Source: Microbacterium sp. SY138 (GTDB lineage: Bacteria > Actinomycetota > Actinomycetes > Actinomycetales > Microbacteriaceae). Taken from it: 64,000 nt of DNA. Each line of letters opens with the position of its first letter. The first letter of the stretch is position 1. Positions 9,131 to 18,099 of this stretch are shown one piece after another. Below the pieces are notes generated by a model that worked only from the letters and a program-made list of their open reading frames with translations, ran no database searches and was not told the DNA's origin. Location of the stretch: the NCBI RefSeq assembly GCF_039729145.1, contig NZ_CP155793.1:3782001-3846000 (forward strand), in the 5' to 3' direction. Made by a program: the position numbers and the translations under genes.

Positions 9131-10489
9131 CTACTTGGACTTGTCCAGCGCGGACTGCGAACTCGCCTGGGCCTCGGCGATCGCCGCGGCGATGTCGCTC
9201 TGGCTGAGCGTTCCCCCCTGCAACGCGGGCAGCGACTGCACGACGACGTTGGTCAGCGCGAGCTGCGTGTCACCCCAGGCGCCCGTGAACGGAGTGGCGA
9301 CCGACTGCGAGGCCGCCTGCACGTTGGCGCTCAGATCGGGGTTGTCCTTCTCGACCTGTGCGGCCGCCTCCACCCCCGTCGGCAGCTCGCCGAACGTGTC
9401 GAAGTAGTCGAGCTGCGACTCGGTGCTGGTGAGCATCTCGATGAACGCGAACGCGAGGTCCTGGTTCGGCGAGTACTGGGCGACCACGAGGTTGTCTCCC
9501 GAGAGGATGCTGGCCGCTTCCTCGCCGCCCTTGGGGAGTTCGGTCTCCCCCGGCGGGATGGTCGGGAGGAGGGCGTAGGCGTAGGAGTCGGCGACGGGGG
9601 AACCCGCGAACGTGGGCTTCGAATTCGCCGAGGTCATCGGAAGGAAGGCGGCCTTGCCCTCGGCGAAGGCGGCGACGGCCTGGGCGTTCTTCCAGCCGAT
9701 GGCTGCCGGGTCGACGAGTCCGTCCTGGTACCAGCCGAAGTAGGTGTCGTAGGCGGCGGCCACGGCGGGATCGTCGATCTCCGCCTTCTTGGCCTCGACA
9801 TCGATCAGCGGATTGCCCGCCTGCACGCTCATGCCCCAGACGAACTTCCAGGGGTCGAAGCTGTCGGCGTATCCGATCGCGAGACCGTGCACGTCTCCGG
9901 ATTCGATCTTCTCGGCGGCGGCCGTCAGCTCGTCCCACGTCGTGGGCGGTTCGTCGATGCCGGCAGCGGCGAGCAGCTCGGTGTTGTAGGCCATCACGAA
10001 CGGGCGACTCACGAACGGGACGGCGATCTCGTCGTCCTCGCTGGGGCCGGAGATACCGAGGGTGGACGGTACGAAGCGGTCGCGGCCTCCCACCTTGTCC
10101 CAGTCGGCCTCGGTGAGTTTCACGAAGGCGCCCGTCGCGTACGCGGTCGGGGTGAACGTGGTGCCGAGTCCGTAGACGTCGGGGCCCTGTCCGGAGAGCA
10201 CAGAAGTCTGGATCTTCGTCAGCTCGTCGTTGGCGCTCGCGAAGGTCTCGAACTCGACCTTCGCTCCGGTCTTCTCCTCGAAGGCATCGGAGACCTTCCC
10301 GAACCACTCCTTCTGCTGCTCGGGGTAGAGACCGTTCGCGGCCATCATCACCGTGAGCGTCTGGCCGGTCCCGTCGACGGTGCCACCGGCGTCGCCGTCG
10401 TCCGTGCCGGCGGTGGATCCCGAGCATGCGGTCAACGCGATCGCTGCTGCGGCCATCGCCCCGAGGGCGATCAGGGGTCGAGACTTCAT
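9131..10489 (-). CDS. ABC transporter sugar-binding lipoprotein
   Basis: A 452-residue extracellular solute-binding protein of the family-1 (MalE-like) type. The signal peptide ends in the lipobox LTAC, so Cys21 would be lipidated and the protein held on the outer face of the membrane. FETFASANDELTKIQT, GPDVYGLG and the TTWDELTAAAEKI segment fit the fold. The ATG at 10489 was chosen because AAGGAGAG precedes it and the signal peptide begins there; 22 extra upstream codons are open but lack these features. It is the first gene of the leftward operon, downstream of the repeat-rich putative LacI operator. Confidence 0.92.
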   Translation of the reverse strand: MKSRPLIALGAMAAAAIALTACSGSTAGTDDGDAGGTVDGTGQTLTVMMAANGLYPEQQKEWFGKVSDAFEEKTGAKVEFETFASANDELTKIQTSVLSGQGPDVYGLGTTFTPTAYATGAFVKLTEADWDKVGGRDRFVPSTLGISGPSEDDEIAVPFVSRPFVMAYNTELLAAAGIDEPPTTWDELTAAAEKIESGDVHGLAIGYADSFDPWKFVWGMSVQAGNPLIDVEAKKAEIDDPAVAAAYDTYFGWYQDGLVDPAAIGWKNAQAVAAFAEGKAAFLPMTSANSKPTFAGSPVADSYAYALLPTIPPGETELPKGGEEAASILSGDNLVVAQYSPNQDLAFAFIEMLTSTESQLDYFDTFGELPTGVEAAAQVEKDNPDLSANVQAASQSVATPFTGAWGDTQLALTNVVVQSLPALQGGTLSQSDIAAAIAEAQASSQSALDKSK

Positions 10490-10550
10490 TGAACTCTCCT
10501 TCGAGACAGTGAGTGGACGTGACTGCGTCTTCGCCAAGGTAGGCAAGCGT

Positions 10551-10584
10551 GGCAATTGTTAGCAATTCATTGCCAGTAATTGCC
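10551..10584. promoter_or_regulatory. Putative LacI-type operator cluster
   Basis: The gap between the divergent binding-protein and lacI genes holds four copies of a GCAAT/ATTGC half-site in 34 bases. GGCAATT at 10551 is mirrored by AATTGCC at 10578, and AATTG-TTAG-CAATT forms an inner palindrome. This is much more AT-rich than the surroundings. It probably binds the LacI regulator encoded 22 bases away and controls both transcription units. Confidence 0.65.
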
Positions 10585-10605
10585 ATCTTGTGATTCTGTT
10601 GCCCC

Positions 10606-11652
10606 ATGTCGTCCCCCACACCGCCTTCGCACCGGCCGACGCTCGCCGATGTGGCCGATGCCGCCGGCGTCGCGATCTCCACGGCGTCGCGCGCCCTCGC
10701 CGTCCCCGGCCGTGGCAACCCCGGCACCCGCGACCGCATCATCCGCGTCGCGAAGGACCTCGGCTACACGCCCACCGCCGCCTCCGGCACGGCATCGACG
10801 CCGTCGACCCGCATGGTCGCCGTGCTGGTCTCCGACGTCACGAACCCGTTCTACTTCGGGATCATCCGCGGTACCCAGCAGGCCCTGCGGGTGGCGGGCT
10901 ACTCGCAGATCCTGGTGCACACCGAGGAGTCGCCCGAGATGGAGGAGAGCACCCTCGAAGAACTGCGCAGCTCCTACGACGGCGCGATCCTGACCGCGTC
11001 CCGCCTGTCCGACGAGCGGCTGGCCGAGCTCAGCACCGAGCTCCCCCTCGTGGCCCTGAACCGTGCCGTGCCCGGAGTGCCGTCGGTGTTCATCGACACG
11101 CCGCTCGGCTTCGACCAGGCCGTCGAGCACCTCGCCTCCCTGGGGCATCGACGCATCTGCTACGTGGCCGGTCCCCCGACCAGCTGGGCGAGCAATCTCC
11201 GCTGGCGGGCCGTGGCGGCCGCGTGCGAGCGCCTCGGGATCGAGCACACGAAGGTGGGGCCGTACCAGCCCCGCACGAAGGCGGGAGCGGCGGCGGCGGA
11301 TGCCGCGCTGAACACCGGTGCGACCGCCTGCGTGGCTTTCAACGACCTCCTCGCGATCGGCATGCTGATCCGGCTCAAGGAACGCGGCGTGCGCGTTCCG
11401 GAGGACATGAGCATCGTCGGCTGCGACGACATCTTCGGCGCCGACTTCTGCAACCCGCCACTCACGACCCTCACCGCTCCGATCGAGCAGGCCGCACGCC
11501 TGTCCGTGTCGATGCTGCTCGACCGCCTGCAGAGCGAGCGCATCGGAGCGGGCGCGCTCAACCGACGGCACATCGCCGCACTGCCCACCCACCTGACCGT
11601 GCGGGAGTCGACCGGCTCCGCACCCCGCCGCACCCCTGGAGGAGACTCATGA
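10606..11652 (+). CDS. LacI family transcriptional regulator
   Basis: The 348-residue repressor has an N-terminal helix-turn-helix (residues about 11-35, TLADVADAAGVAISTASRAL) with the usual LacI hinge, then a periplasmic-binding-protein-like sugar-sensing domain. MVAVLVSDVTNPFYFGI, AVEHLASLGHRRICYVAGP and SIVGCDDIF are family landmarks. It is divergent from the sugar importer operon and ATGA-coupled to uxaC. It most likely represses the whole hexuronate locus and is released by a uronate or a breakdown product. Confidence 0.93.
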   Translation: MSSPTPPSHRPTLADVADAAGVAISTASRALAVPGRGNPGTRDRIIRVAKDLGYTPTAASGTASTPSTRMVAVLVSDVTNPFYFGIIRGTQQALRVAGYSQILVHTEESPEMEESTLEELRSSYDGAILTASRLSDERLAELSTELPLVALNRAVPGVPSVFIDTPLGFDQAVEHLASLGHRRICYVAGPPTSWASNLRWRAVAAACERLGIEHTKVGPYQPRTKAGAAAADAALNTGATACVAFNDLLAIGMLIRLKERGVRVPEDMSIVGCDDIFGADFCNPPLTTLTAPIEQAARLSVSMLLDRLQSERIGAGALNRRHIAALPTHLTVRESTGSAPRRTPGGDS

Positions 11653-13067
11653 ACACTGCGCTCAGCCCGCACGCCGACCGACTCCTCCCCGCCGATCCCG
11701 GCGTGCGCGAGCTCGCCCGCCGGCTGTACGACGCGGTCGCTGCGGCACCGATCCTGTCGCCGCACGGGCACGTCGACGCCGCGCTGCTCGCGGACGACGA
11801 ACCGTTCTCCGATCCTGCGACGCTGTTGATCACTCCCGACCACTATGTGCTGCGCCTGCTCCACGCCGTCGGTGTGCCCCTCGGCGCGCTGGGTCGCGGA
11901 GCCGCACCCGCCGATCCGCAGGAGGTGTGGCGGGCGTTCTGCGCGAACTGGGACGTCTTCCTCGGAACGCCGGTGCGCTACTGGTTCGAGTCGTCGCTGT
12001 CCGAGGTGTTCGGGGTGACCGAGCAGCCGAGCGCGGGCAATGCCGATGAGCTGTACGCACACATCGACGCGCAACTGCGAATCCCCGCATTCCACCCACG
12101 GGCGCTGTTCGAGCGCTTCCGCATCGAGGTGCTCGCGACGACCGACGACCCCGCCGACGACCTCGCCGCGCATGCACGACTGCGCGACGATCCGTCCTTC
12201 CGCGGGCACGTGCTTCCGACGTTCCGCGCCGACCGCTACATGGATCCGTCGGCTGAGGGATGGTCGGCTGCACTCTCGGAGCTGTCGGAAGCTGCCGGCA
12301 CCGATGCCGCGAGCTACGCCGGGCTGCTCGACGCCCTGCGCCTCCGACGGACCGCATTCCGGGCGGCGGGCGGCACGGCCACCGACACCGGTGTGCTCGA
12401 CGCCGGCTCGCAGCCGCTGACGAGTGCCGACGCAGAGCGCATCCACGCCGCCGGGCTCCGGGGGGACGTCACCGCGGAAGCCGCGACGGCATACCGCCGC
12501 AACATGCTGTACCGACTGGCCGAGATGTCGTCTGAGGACGGACTGGTCATGCAGCTGCACCCCGGCGTGATCCGCAACCACCACCGCGACACGCTCGCGC
12601 AGTTCGGCCCGGACAGCGGACACGACCTGCCGGATGTCGCCTCATTCACGCGGCCGCTCACCCCGATCCTCAACGACTTCGGCACCGACGAGACGTTCCG
12701 GATGGTGCTGTTCACGGTCGACGAGACCGCGTTCAGCCGGGAGATCGGACCGCTCGCCGGCTTCTACCCCTCTGTGTACGCCGGTGCACCGTGGTGGTTC
12801 CTCGACACCCCCGACGCCATCTCCCGCTACCGGAGGTCGGTGACGGACAGCGCCGGTTTCACGAAGACCAGCGGGTTCGTCGACGACACCCGGGCCTTCT
12901 GCTCCATTCCCGCGCGCCATGACATGTCCCGGCGGCTCGATGCGGGCTACCTGTCCACTCTCGTCGCAGAGCACCGCCTCACCGAGGAGCAGGCCTTCGC
13001 GCTGGCGCACCGCTTCGTCGACGACATCCCGCGGACGACCTTCCGACTGCCCAGTGCTCCCGCCTGA
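11649..13067 (+). CDS. uxaC: Glucuronate isomerase
   Basis: The 472-residue uronate isomerase converts D-glucuronate to D-fructuronate (or D-galacturonate to D-tagaturonate), the first step of the Ashwell pathway whose next steps are encoded on the other strand. SPHGHVDAALLADD near residue 35 carries the metal-binding HxH-like motif of this amidohydrolase-superfamily enzyme. GLVMQLHPGVIRNHH, KTSGFVDDTRAFCSIPARHD and the C-terminal FVDDIPRTTF are strongly conserved. The start overlaps the lacI stop by ATGA and follows GGAGG. Length and motifs are complete. Confidence 0.95.
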   Translation: MNTALSPHADRLLPADPGVRELARRLYDAVAAAPILSPHGHVDAALLADDEPFSDPATLLITPDHYVLRLLHAVGVPLGALGRGAAPADPQEVWRAFCANWDVFLGTPVRYWFESSLSEVFGVTEQPSAGNADELYAHIDAQLRIPAFHPRALFERFRIEVLATTDDPADDLAAHARLRDDPSFRGHVLPTFRADRYMDPSAEGWSAALSELSEAAGTDAASYAGLLDALRLRRTAFRAAGGTATDTGVLDAGSQPLTSADAERIHAAGLRGDVTAEAATAYRRNMLYRLAEMSSEDGLVMQLHPGVIRNHHRDTLAQFGPDSGHDLPDVASFTRPLTPILNDFGTDETFRMVLFTVDETAFSREIGPLAGFYPSVYAGAPWWFLDTPDAISRYRRSVTDSAGFTKTSGFVDDTRAFCSIPARHDMSRRLDAGYLSTLVAEHRLTEEQAFALAHRFVDDIPRTTFRLPSAPA

Positions 13068-13070
13068 GCC

Positions 13071-13781
13071 TCACGAAGTGGAGGTCTCCGTGACACGACG
13101 CACGACGTACTCGACGACATCGCCCTCCGGGATCGCGCGGGGACGGAAGCGTGCCCCGGTAGGCCCGCGCGGCACCATGCGATCGACGCGGAAGATGCGC
13201 CAGTCGTCTCGATCCAGGTCCCAGGCGAGCAGGTACCAGACCGGCCCCCAGCTCACCAGCCGCTGTGGTTCGGTGTGTCGCGGCTCTTCGCTGCCACCCG
13301 GCTTCGTGTAGCCGAAGCGGAGCCGTTCATGACCGCGGATCGCCGCGGCGACCGTGCTGAGTGCTGCGAGATCGAGTGGGGGTTCGGCTCCGGGAACCAC
13401 GCTGGTCGCCTTCCGGATCGCGTCGACACGGCGGCGGAGGCGGGCGGGCATCACCTGCTCCAGCTTGGCGAGGGCGGTGAGCGAGGTCTCTTCGACGCCG
13501 AGCCGCCAGGTTGCCGCCGCCCCCAGCCCGACCGCGACGGCGACGGCTTCGTCATCGTCGAGCAGCAGTGGAGGCATCGCCGCCCCCGCGGCCAGCCGGT
13601 ACCCGCCGGCGACTCCGGGTCGCGCGTCCACGGGATAGCCGAGCGAGCGGAGCTTGCCGATGTCGGCGCGCACGGTCCTCGTGCTCACACCCAGTCGGTC
13701 GGCGAGTGCGGAACTCGTCCAGTCCCGTCTGAGCTGAAGCAACGACAGCAGTTCCAGCAGACGGGCCGAGGTCTCGAGCAT
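13071..13781 (-). CDS. HTH-WYL domain transcriptional regulator
   Basis: This 236-residue YafY-type regulator has an N-terminal DeoR-like winged helix (residues about 5-60, with LADRLGVSTRTVRADIGKL) and a C-terminal WYL ligand-sensing domain (PQRLVSWGPVWYLLAWD). The ATG at 13781 aligns with family N-termini; the longer frame runs into the divergent gene. It is divergent from an epoxide-hydrolase-like gene with a 25-base perfect inverted repeat between them, so it probably regulates that gene and itself. It ends 3 bases from the convergent uxaC stop. Confidence 0.9.
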   Translation of the reverse strand: MLETSARLLELLSLLQLRRDWTSSALADRLGVSTRTVRADIGKLRSLGYPVDARPGVAGGYRLAAGAAMPPLLLDDDEAVAVAVGLGAAATWRLGVEETSLTALAKLEQVMPARLRRRVDAIRKATSVVPGAEPPLDLAALSTVAAAIRGHERLRFGYTKPGGSEEPRHTEPQRLVSWGPVWYLLAWDLDRDDWRIFRVDRMVPRGPTGARFRPRAIPEGDVVEYVVRRVTETSTS

Positions 13782-13798
13782 GTCTGATCCTCTCAGCA

Positions 13799-13823
13799 AA
13801 TGCGGAAGCTGGTCTTCCGCATT
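13799..13823. promoter_or_regulatory. Perfect 10-bp inverted repeat, probable WYL operator
   Basis: AATGCGGAAG, a 5-base spacer CTGGT, then CTTCCGCATT. It sits 17 bases from one divergent start codon and 19 from the other, so a bound dimer would cover both promoters. The position rules out a terminator. The WYL regulator next door is the obvious candidate ligand, which is inference. Confidence 0.65.
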
Positions 13824-13842
13824 GCCTGAGAGCGTGAACAGC

Positions 13843-14979
13843 ATGACCCAGAACACCTCTCTCACCCCTTTCCGCATCGACATCCCGCAGGACACCGTCG
13901 ACGACCTTCACGATCGCCTGACCCGTACACGGTGGCCGCTTGCCGTGCCCGGTCGAGACGATCGCGCCGACTTCCGTCGGGGCACCCCGCTTCCGTATCT
14001 GAAGGAGCTCGCCGAGTACTGGCGCGACGGCTTCGACTGGCGGGCGCAGGAGGCGACCCTCAACATGCACGAGCAGTTCACCACGGTCATCGAAGGCCAG
14101 ACGTTCCACGTGCTCCACGCGCGGTCGACGAACCCGCAAGCCACGCCGCTGCTCCTCAGCGACAGTTGGCCGGCGTCGTTCGTCGAGTACCTACGACTGA
14201 TCCCGTTGCTGACCGACGAGTTCCACGTGGTCATCCCGTCGTTGCCCGGCCTGGGCTTCTCGAACCCGCTGTCCGGTACCGGGTGGGACCTCGCACGGAC
14301 GGCGGAAGCCTACGCCGAGATCATGACACGCTTCGGCTACGACCGGTTCGCGACCCACGGCACCGACGTCGGCACGGGCATCACCGGACGACTTGCAGGG
14401 ATCCACCCCGACCGCGTCATCGGCACCCACTTCGGCAGCGACCGCGTATGGCTCGGGCTGGTCGGCAACATGTTCCCCGCCCCCGATGGCCTGTCAGAGG
14501 AAGAGCTCGCCCAGCTCGAGGCCGCACACGTCGCGAGTGCGGCAGAGCGCGGCTACATCGGCATGCACAACCATCGACCGGACACGATCGGACCGGCGCT
14601 CACGGACTCGCCCGTCGGTCAGCTCGCGTGGATCGTCGAGAAGTTCGCCCGCAGGATCGACAGCGGCCACCGGGCACCGGACGTCGATCGCGACCAGCTC
14701 CTGACGAATGTCAGCCTGTACTGGTTCACCCACAGTGGCGCTTCAATCGCTCAGTTCTTCTACGAGTCCGAGCACGCCGAGCTCGACTTCGCCGTGCCGG
14801 CAGGGGTACCGGCCGGCTGGGCTGTCTTCGACGCGCATCCGCTCATTCGGCGCACGATGGATCCGACCGGCGCCATCGGCCATTGGAGCGAGTTCACCGA
14901 GGGCGGGCACTTCCCGGCGATGGAGGAGCCGGAGCTTCTCGCCGAGGACATCCGGAAGTTCTTCCGCAGTCTCGCCTGA
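13843..14979 (+). CDS. Epoxide hydrolase family alpha/beta hydrolase
   Basis: The 378-residue protein starts with an epoxide hydrolase N-terminal (EHN) domain (TPFRIDIPQDTVDDLHDRL) followed by an alpha/beta hydrolase core. The nucleophile elbow THGTDVGTG supplies the Asp of microsomal-type epoxide hydrolases, and TEGGHFPAMEEPE the catalytic His; oxyanion-side residues are in LSDSWPASFVEY. It would open an epoxide to a diol, though many family members are of unknown substrate. The ATG at 13843 fits the EHN start. Divergent from the WYL regulator that probably controls it. Confidence 0.9.
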   Translation: MTQNTSLTPFRIDIPQDTVDDLHDRLTRTRWPLAVPGRDDRADFRRGTPLPYLKELAEYWRDGFDWRAQEATLNMHEQFTTVIEGQTFHVLHARSTNPQATPLLLSDSWPASFVEYLRLIPLLTDEFHVVIPSLPGLGFSNPLSGTGWDLARTAEAYAEIMTRFGYDRFATHGTDVGTGITGRLAGIHPDRVIGTHFGSDRVWLGLVGNMFPAPDGLSEEELAQLEAAHVASAAERGYIGMHNHRPDTIGPALTDSPVGQLAWIVEKFARRIDSGHRAPDVDRDQLLTNVSLYWFTHSGASIAQFFYESEHAELDFAVPAGVPAGWAVFDAHPLIRRTMDPTGAIGHWSEFTEGGHFPAMEEPELLAEDIRKFFRSLA

Positions 14980-15006
14980 TCGACACCGCACGTCCGCACG
15001 CTGCGA

Positions 15007-15621
15007 TCAGAACGCGACGGCGCTGATCGACGCGTGCGGGCGCCGTTCGTCCTGTACCCGCGCATCGCTGTCGAGCACGGAGAACCCCGCGCATTCGAGC
15101 AGCGCCGACATCCCGTCCACCGACCAGTAGTGCGCCGTGGTGACCGCGTGCGGGAAAGGTTCGCCGTCCTTCCCGTCGAAGAACCCGATCAGCAGGTGAC
15201 CGCCCTCGCGGATCGCGCGCCGAGCGGCCGCGAGCAGGGACGGCAACTCATCCGGAGCCGCATGGATCAGCGAGTACCAGGCGAGCACGCCACCGAGTGA
15301 GCCCGCCGGGACGTCGGCGTCGGTCAGTGACGCCACCCGATACGGCACCTGCGGGAACCGTGCGGAGGCATCGTCGACGAATTCCGGCACGAGGTCGATG
15401 CCCTCGGCGTCAGCGCCTCGATCGACGAGGAAGGCGGTCCAGTGCCCGGGTCCGCAGCCGACATCGAGAATGCGCCCGTCGATGCCATCCGCCCAGCGTC
15501 CGATGCGCTCCCGGTCGATGTCATCCATCTGCCCGATGTCCCCGAACAGCTCCGTGTACTCGGTGGCACGCGCGGCATAGCCGTCTCGGATGCGCACGTC
15601 GCTCCCGGAGTCATTCGCCAA
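15007..15621 (-). CDS. SAM-dependent class I methyltransferase
   Basis: The 204-residue methyltransferase carries motif I ILDVGCGPGHWTAFL near residues 50-64 and a post-I acidic DLVPEF. GGVLAWYSLIHAAPDELP is the usual methyltransferase domain type 11/25 sequence. The likely start is TTG at 15621, placed after GGGAGGGG. The substrate is unknown. It is divergent from the ChrB-like gene, with an inverted repeat between. Confidence 0.85.
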   Translation of the reverse strand: MANDSGSDVRIRDGYAARATEYTELFGDIGQMDDIDRERIGRWADGIDGRILDVGCGPGHWTAFLVDRGADAEGIDLVPEFVDDASARFPQVPYRVASLTDADVPAGSLGGVLAWYSLIHAAPDELPSLLAAARRAIREGGHLLIGFFDGKDGEPFPHAVTTAHYWSVDGMSALLECAGFSVLDSDARVQDERRPHASISAVAF

Positions 15622-15690
15622 GGCTCGCCCCTCCCTGTCTGCTCGCGATCGCTTCCCTCCACGGTATCCGGCAACTCTTCACCGAAGGGA

Positions 15691-15706
15691 TGTAACGACT
15701 GTTACA
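15691..15706. promoter_or_regulatory. Inverted repeat upstream of the ChrB-like gene
   Basis: TGTAAC-GACT-GTTACA is a perfect 6-4-6 palindrome ending 8 bases before the GTG start at 15715, in the gap between divergent genes. The position suits a repressor operator. ChrB proteins are chromate-responsive regulators, so autoregulation is plausible but not shown. Confidence 0.5.
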
Positions 15707-15714
15707 TTCTCACT

Positions 15715-16251
15715 GTGACGAATCTCGATCGTTGGCTCGTGCTCCTGGTCCAGGTGCCCGCAACTCCCTCGAGGCACCGTGTCGCGGTCTGGCGAGAGCT
15801 GCGCCAGTTCGGAGCGGTCCCTGCGGGGCAGGGAACCTGGGTGGTCCCGGAGGTTCCGGCGTGCGTCGCGGGAGTCGAGCGCGCCCGCGCCCTCGCTCAG
15901 CGCGGCGACGGCACCATCCTCGTACTCCGCACCCAGGCAGACGGGGGCGACACCGCCGCGCTTCGAGAACTCTTCGATGCTGCGCGGGCCGATGACTGGA
16001 CGGAGTTCATCGCCGACTGCAAGAAGTACGAGGCCGAGATCGCGCGCGAGATCGACAAGAAGAAGTTCACTCTTGCCGAGCTCGAAGAGGAGGAGCAGAG
16101 CCTCGATCGCCTGCAGCGGTGGCATCGCACCATTCGCAGCCGCGACGTGTTCGGATCCCCTTGATCCAAGGAGGCCGACCGTGAACTCGCCACATGTGTC
16201 GCCGAGCTCGCGCGGTTCACGGACCTCGTCTACCAGGCCGTTCACGCGTGA
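15715..16251 (+). pseudogene. chrB: ChrB-like (N-terminal domain) regulator interrupted by an in-frame TGA
   Basis: The open part (15715-16164, GTG start, 149 residues) matches the chromate resistance protein ChrB N-terminal domain, with WLVLLVQVPATPSRHRVAVW, FGAVPAGQGTWVVPE and LQRWHRTIRSRDVFGSP. The same frame continues past the TGA at 16162-16164 for 28 codons as SKEADRELATCVAELARFTD and then LVYQAVHA, which reads like the normal end of ChrB and stops at 16251. That distal stop overlaps the GTG of the MFS gene as GTGA, the coupling used all over this window. The original gene was therefore about 178 codons. The TGA is a nonsense mutation or a sequence error. Confidence 0.8.
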
Positions 16252-17444
16252 GCGAGCCGGCGGTCGCCGCGCGGACGATCGCCCCGCTCTACGCCGCGGG
16301 GTTCGTCACTGCGTTCGGCGCCCACAGCATCGCGGCCGGCATCGGGGCGACGGGGCAGGACATTGGTCTCGACCTCCTGCGGATGGGCGCGCTCCTGGCT
16401 GTCTACGACCTCGCCGAGGTGTTCCTCAAGCCGGTTTTCGGTTCGCTGGCCGACCGCATCGGCGCCAAACCCGTGATCGTCTTCGGGCTCCTCGCCTTCG
16501 GGATCGTGTCGCTCGTGGGGCTGTGGTCGTCGAACACCATCGCCCTCGCCGTCGCGCGGCTCGGGCAGGGCGCGGCGGCGTCGGCATTCTCGCCGGCCTC
16601 TTCTGCAACGGTCGCACGGCTCGCAGCCCCGGGCGCGAAGGGGCGATACTTCGGCAGATACGGTTCCTGGAAGGGACTCGGCTACACGCTGGGTCCACTC
16701 ATCGGCGCCGCACTGATCTTCACGGGTGGCTTCGCGCTCCTCTTCACCATTCTGAGCGCCGTCGCGATCCTGACCGCGTTCTGGGTGGCGGTCACCCTCC
16801 CCCGCCTCGATCCCCTCCCGCGCCCGCGTTACACCGTCGCAGACCTCGTCCGCCAGACGACCGAGCGGGGGTTCCTCGTGCCTACCCTGGCCCTGGCAGC
16901 CTCCACAGGGGCACTCGGCGCATCGATCGGCTTCCTCCCCGCCATGGCGAGCGGCCAGGACGCGCCATTGCTCGCGAGCATCGCGCTCGCGTCCGTCCTG
17001 GCACTGAGTTCGACGCTCACTCAACCCTGGGCCGGAAGACTGCGCGACAGCGCCCATATGAGCGATCGAGCGGGGATGGCGCTGGGCCTTGCGACCATCA
17101 CCACCGGCACCATGACGGCCGCACTCGTCCCCGCACTGCCCGGGCTCTACGTCGCCGCGGGACTTCTCGGAATCGGGATCGGCTTCGCCACACCATTCGC
17201 GTTCGCACACCTCGCCGACACCACACCGCACGAGCGTATGGGCCGCACGATGGGCACGGCGGAGCTCGGGCGCGAACTCGGGGATGCCGGCGGGCCCGTG
17301 CTCGTCGGCGGCATCGCGGTCGCTGCGACACTGCCGATCGGACTCGCCGCGCTCGCACTCGTCGTCGCGGCGGCCGGAGTGTCGACGCGGATGCTCCCAC
17401 GCTTCCCGGAAACGACCCGGGATCCCCGTCGACCGCGCGACTGA
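16248..17444 (+). CDS. MFS transporter
   Basis: The 398-residue major facilitator protein has about twelve hydrophobic segments. The loop 2-3 motif is GSLADRIGAKPVIVFG, and a second copy-like loop contains DTTPHERMGRTMGTAELGRE. GTG at 16248 is chosen because it forms a GTGA overlap with the distal stop of the chrB-like frame. ChrB normally accompanies the chromate exporter ChrA; here an MFS protein takes that place, so export of an oxyanion or drug is possible but unproven. Confidence 0.88.
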   Translation: MSEPAVAARTIAPLYAAGFVTAFGAHSIAAGIGATGQDIGLDLLRMGALLAVYDLAEVFLKPVFGSLADRIGAKPVIVFGLLAFGIVSLVGLWSSNTIALAVARLGQGAAASAFSPASSATVARLAAPGAKGRYFGRYGSWKGLGYTLGPLIGAALIFTGGFALLFTILSAVAILTAFWVAVTLPRLDPLPRPRYTVADLVRQTTERGFLVPTLALAASTGALGASIGFLPAMASGQDAPLLASIALASVLALSSTLTQPWAGRLRDSAHMSDRAGMALGLATITTGTMTAALVPALPGLYVAAGLLGIGIGFATPFAFAHLADTTPHERMGRTMGTAELGRELGDAGGPVLVGGIAVAATLPIGLAALALVVAAAGVSTRMLPRFPETTRDPRRPRD

Positions 17445-17487
17445 GGCCATCCTCGACGCGAGGACAGCCGACCGATACTGTCTGGTC

Positions 17488-18078
17488 ATGACTACGACCG
17501 ACGCACCGCTGCGCTCACCTCGTTGGCACCTTCTCGGCTCGCTGCCCTTCGCCGCAGCCGCGCTCGTCCTCGTGAACGGGCTCTACATCTTCCTCGTCGC
17601 CCTCGGCAACATCACCGACTACGGCACGAACTTCGACTTCGTGCAGCATGTGCTGGCGATGGACACCACGAACTTCGGTCAGGATGCCGGAAAAGGTCTC
17701 GACCCTGACGTGATGTGGCGGGCGATCGACAATCCCGTGCTGTGGAACATCGCGTACATCGGCGTGATCATCTGGGAGTCGCTGAGCGCGATCGTCCTGA
17801 TCGTCGCGGTCGTGTTCTTCGTGCGCGGATTCCTCGGCCACGGCTTCCACGCCGCCCGCGTGTGGTCGTCGATCGGACTCGTGATGATCATCCTGCTCTT
17901 CGTGGGCGGATTCATCTCCATCGGCGGCGAGTGGTTCCAGATGTGGCGCTCCACGTCGTGGAACGGGCTCGACCCCGCCTTCCGCAACTCCGTGATCGCC
18001 GGCATCGGTCTGGTGCTGCTGCACCTCCCGTCACCCCGATGGGATGACGCTCCGCCTCGGCGCAACGCCGCCCGATAG
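17488..18078 (+). CDS. DUF2165-like membrane protein
   Basis: This 196-residue protein has four hydrophobic segments and a long extracellular loop between the first two, containing NFDFVQHVLAMDTT. The sequences NIAYIGVIIWE and GGEWFQMWRS recall DUF2165 proteins, whose function is unknown. It follows the MFS gene on the same strand after a 43-base gap and may be co-transcribed. The last 15 residues, rich in Pro and Arg, look cytoplasmic. Confidence 0.75.
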   Translation: MTTTDAPLRSPRWHLLGSLPFAAAALVLVNGLYIFLVALGNITDYGTNFDFVQHVLAMDTTNFGQDAGKGLDPDVMWRAIDNPVLWNIAYIGVIIWESLSAIVLIVAVVFFVRGFLGHGFHAARVWSSIGLVMIILLFVGGFISIGGEWFQMWRSTSWNGLDPAFRNSVIAGIGLVLLHLPSPRWDDAPPRRNAAR

Positions 18079-18099
18079 GCGCGTGGGCCCACGGCGTCC

